Part shown: piece by piece, positions 6,283 to 7,661 of the stretch
Layout of the letters: every line of letters starts with the position of its first letter
How positions within the stretch are numbered: position 1 is the stretch's first letter
NCBI GenBank assembly: GCA_016763235.1
Contig: JAESUE010000271.1
Span: 1 to 7,661 of the forward strand
DNA length: 7,661 nucleotides
Reading direction: 5' to 3'
Source: Pseudomonadales bacterium
GTDB taxonomy: Bacteria; Pseudomonadota; Gammaproteobacteria; Pseudomonadales; UBA3067
The notes under the pieces: generated by a model
Told to the model about the DNA's origin: nothing
The model's database searches: none
Seen by the model: the letters and a program-made list of their open reading frames with translations, nothing else
Position numbers and translations under genes: made by a program

Positions 6283-7143
6283 ATGGCCGGTGCTAAAGAA
6301 GTTAAAAGTCAGATAGCCAGTATTAAAAGTACTCAGAAGATTACGAGTGCAATGGAAATGGTAGCTGCGAGTAAAATGCGACGTGCACAAGATCGCATGG
6401 AAGCTTCTAAACCCTATGCAACACGTATTCGTCAGGTAGTTGCTCATTTGGCAAATTCAAACTCTGAATACAGCCATCCCTATATGGCTGAGCGAGAAGT
6501 CAACCGCGTGGGTTATATCGTGGTGTCGACTGATCGTGGTTTATGTGGTGGATTAAACATCAACCTGTTCAAGAAAACTGTAGAAAGTGCGTCAAAGTGG
6601 GATAAAAATGGCGTCGGTGCCGATTTCTGTTTGATTGGTTCCAAAGCACAATCTTTCTTTCGCAGTGTTGGTGGAAACGTTGTTGCCAGTGTGACGGATC
6701 TTGGTGAAGCGCCAAGTATTAGTGACCTGATTGGTTCCATAAAAGTAATGCTGGATGCTTACGACGAGAAGAAAATTGATCGTCTTTATGTGGTTTACAA
6801 TGAATTTGAGAACTCGATGACTCAAGTTCCTAGCGTCCACCAGCTTCTTCCGCTTAAAGCAGAAGAAGAGGAAGCTCTCGATCACCATTGGGATTACATT
6901 TACGAGCCAGAAGCAAAGCCAGTTCTTGATGCACTCTTAGTTCGATTTATTGAGAGCCAAGTGTATCAGTCTGTTGTGGAAAATGGTTCGTGTGAACAAG
7001 CGGCGCGTCGTATTGCAATGAAAAATGCTACCGACAATGCGGGTGACATAATTGATGACTTAGAGCTGGTTTACAACAAAGCCCGTCAAGCAGCAATTAC
7101 CCAGGAATTATCCGAAATAGTAAGCGGCGCAGCAGCCGTTTAA
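6283..7143 (+). CDS. atpG: F1Fo ATP synthase subunit gamma
   Basis: The 286-residue central rotor shaft, one residue shorter than E. coli gamma. Seen: N-terminal helix MAGAKEVKSQIASIKSTQKITSAMEMVAASKMRRAQ (1-36), which includes the methionine equivalent to E. coli M23 (mature numbering); the Rossmann-like core with VVSTDRGLCGGLNINLF (80-96); and the C-terminal helix with CEQAARRIAMKNATDNA (237-253) ending in LVYNKARQAAITQELSEIVSGAAAV. No plastid-type redox insertion is present. The ATG at 6283 is fixed by the conserved MAGAKE start. It lies after a 99-base AT-rich gap and has no good Shine-Dalgarno, only a weak CGGT at 6273-6276, so initiation may rely on the unstructured U-rich leader. The upstream terminator-like hairpin suggests that supply of gamma and later genes may be controlled separately from atpI-atpA. 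Confidence 0.97.
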   Translation: MAGAKEVKSQIASIKSTQKITSAMEMVAASKMRRAQDRMEASKPYATRIRQVVAHLANSNSEYSHPYMAEREVNRVGYIVVSTDRGLCGGLNINLFKKTVESASKWDKNGVGADFCLIGSKAQSFFRSVGGNVVASVTDLGEAPSISDLIGSIKVMLDAYDEKKIDRLYVVYNEFENSMTQVPSVHQLLPLKAEEEEALDHHWDYIYEPEAKPVLDALLVRFIESQVYQSVVENGSCEQAARRIAMKNATDNAGDIIDDLELVYNKARQAAITQELSEIVSGAAAV

Positions 7144-7200
7144 AACGAATTATTATTTTAGGGCTGCGAGCCTAGCTAATTATTTTAAGGGGAAGCGACA

Positions 7201-7661
7201 ATGAGTAGCGGACGTATCGTACAGATTATCGGCGCGGTAATTGACGTAGAGTTTGATAGAAACTCAGTACCGAAAGTTTATGATGCCTTGAAAGTACAAG
7301 GTGTTAATCTCGTATTGGAAGTACAGCAGCAAATGGGTGATGGTGTTGTTCGCACTATTGCCATGGGTTCCACTGAAGGCCTAAAGCGTGGCTTAGATGT
7401 AAAAGATACCGGCGAGCCAATTCAAGTTCCTGTGGGCATAGAAACCCTTGGTAGGATCATGGATGTATTGGGTGACCCTATTGATGAGAAGGGACCAATT
7501 GGTGAAAAGGAGCGTGCTTCTATTCATCGTAAGGCTCCCAGTTTTTCTGATCAGGCTGCGAACAATGATTTGCTTGAAACGGGCATAAAAGTTATCGATT
7601 TAGTTTGCCCCTTTGCTAAAGGTGGTAAGGTCGGCCTCTTCGGTGGTGCGGGTGTTGGTAA
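7201..7661 (+). CDS. atpD: F1Fo ATP synthase subunit beta, N-terminal part (cut by window end)
   Basis: The first 153 codons and two bases of the catalytic subunit, which binds ADP and phosphate and makes ATP at the alpha/beta interface. Seen: the N-terminal beta-barrel domain starting SGRIVQIIGAVIDVEF (3-18); TLGRIMDVLGDPIDEKGPI (82-100); and IKVIDLVCPFAKGGKVGLFGGAGVG (129-153), which breaks off inside the P-loop one residue before its lysine. Walker B, the catalytic glutamate and the DELSEED region lie beyond the window. The ATG has a strong GGGGA at 7189-7193 with a 7-base spacer, far better than that of atpG. No lesion is seen; the truncation is only the window edge. Confidence 0.97.
   Translation, partial: MSSGRIVQIIGAVIDVEFDRNSVPKVYDALKVQGVNLVLEVQQQMGDGVVRTIAMGSTEGLKRGLDVKDTGEPIQVPVGIETLGRIMDVLGDPIDEKGPIGEKERASIHRKAPSFSDQAANNDLLETGIKVIDLVCPFAKGGKVGLFGGAGVG

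Noticed and set aside
1..7661. A possible undescribed multigene system, mobile element, CRISPR array or RNA gene
   Set aside because: All coding space belongs to well-known housekeeping families in a conserved order. I saw no inverted repeats of IS type, no repeat-spacer pattern, no tRNA or rRNA and no foreign-looking cargo.

Overview
The window is a piece of bacterial chromosome, almost certainly from a gammaproteobacterium. Every gene lies on the + strand. The order is rsmG (3' end only), parA, parB, atpI, atpB, atpE, atpF, atpH, atpA, atpG and atpD (5' part only). This is the familiar oriC-proximal block of many non-enteric gammaproteobacteria (Pseudomonas-type order), in which the chromosome-partition pair sits between the rRNA methyltransferase gene rsmG and the F1Fo ATP synthase operon. 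The Atp proteins resemble E. coli subunits closely in remembered sequence (for example the a-subunit segment around its essential Arg, the c-subunit loop RQP and the b-subunit KYVWPPL). Moderate G+C and details such as GDRQIGKS in alpha would fit a marine Cellvibrionales-like lineage, but that placement is inference.

Layout: 1-102 is the end of rsmG. 136-1852 holds parA and parB, a Soj/Spo0J-type ATPase and CTP-binding DNA-clamp pair for origin segregation. 1853-1989 is a gap holding a good sigma70-type promoter (perfect TATAAT with a GC-rich discriminator) that probably drives the atp operon. 1990-4608 encodes AtpI and the membrane/stalk subunits a, c, b and delta. 4639-6183 encodes alpha. 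6184-6282 is an AT-rich gap holding a textbook-looking intrinsic terminator hairpin. 6283-7143 encodes gamma. 7201 to the end encodes the first 153 residues of beta and stops inside its P-loop; atpC would be expected just beyond.

Together the atp genes encode a proton-type F1Fo ATP synthase: a/b/c form the Fo motor, delta and b the peripheral stalk, gamma the rotor shaft, and alpha/beta the catalytic head. The c subunit has the E. coli-like Asp-Ala pair at the ion site rather than the Glu-based Na+ ligand set.

I found no undescribed multigene system; all coding space is accounted for by well-known families. The points worth a second look are regulatory. They are the terminator-like hairpin inside the atp operon between atpA and atpG, the stringent-looking promoter before atpI, the TTG start of atpI, the U/A-rich leader before atpE resembling the E. 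coli atpE translational enhancer, and the lack of recognisable Shine-Dalgarno sequences before parA and atpG. No parS site was visible by eye.
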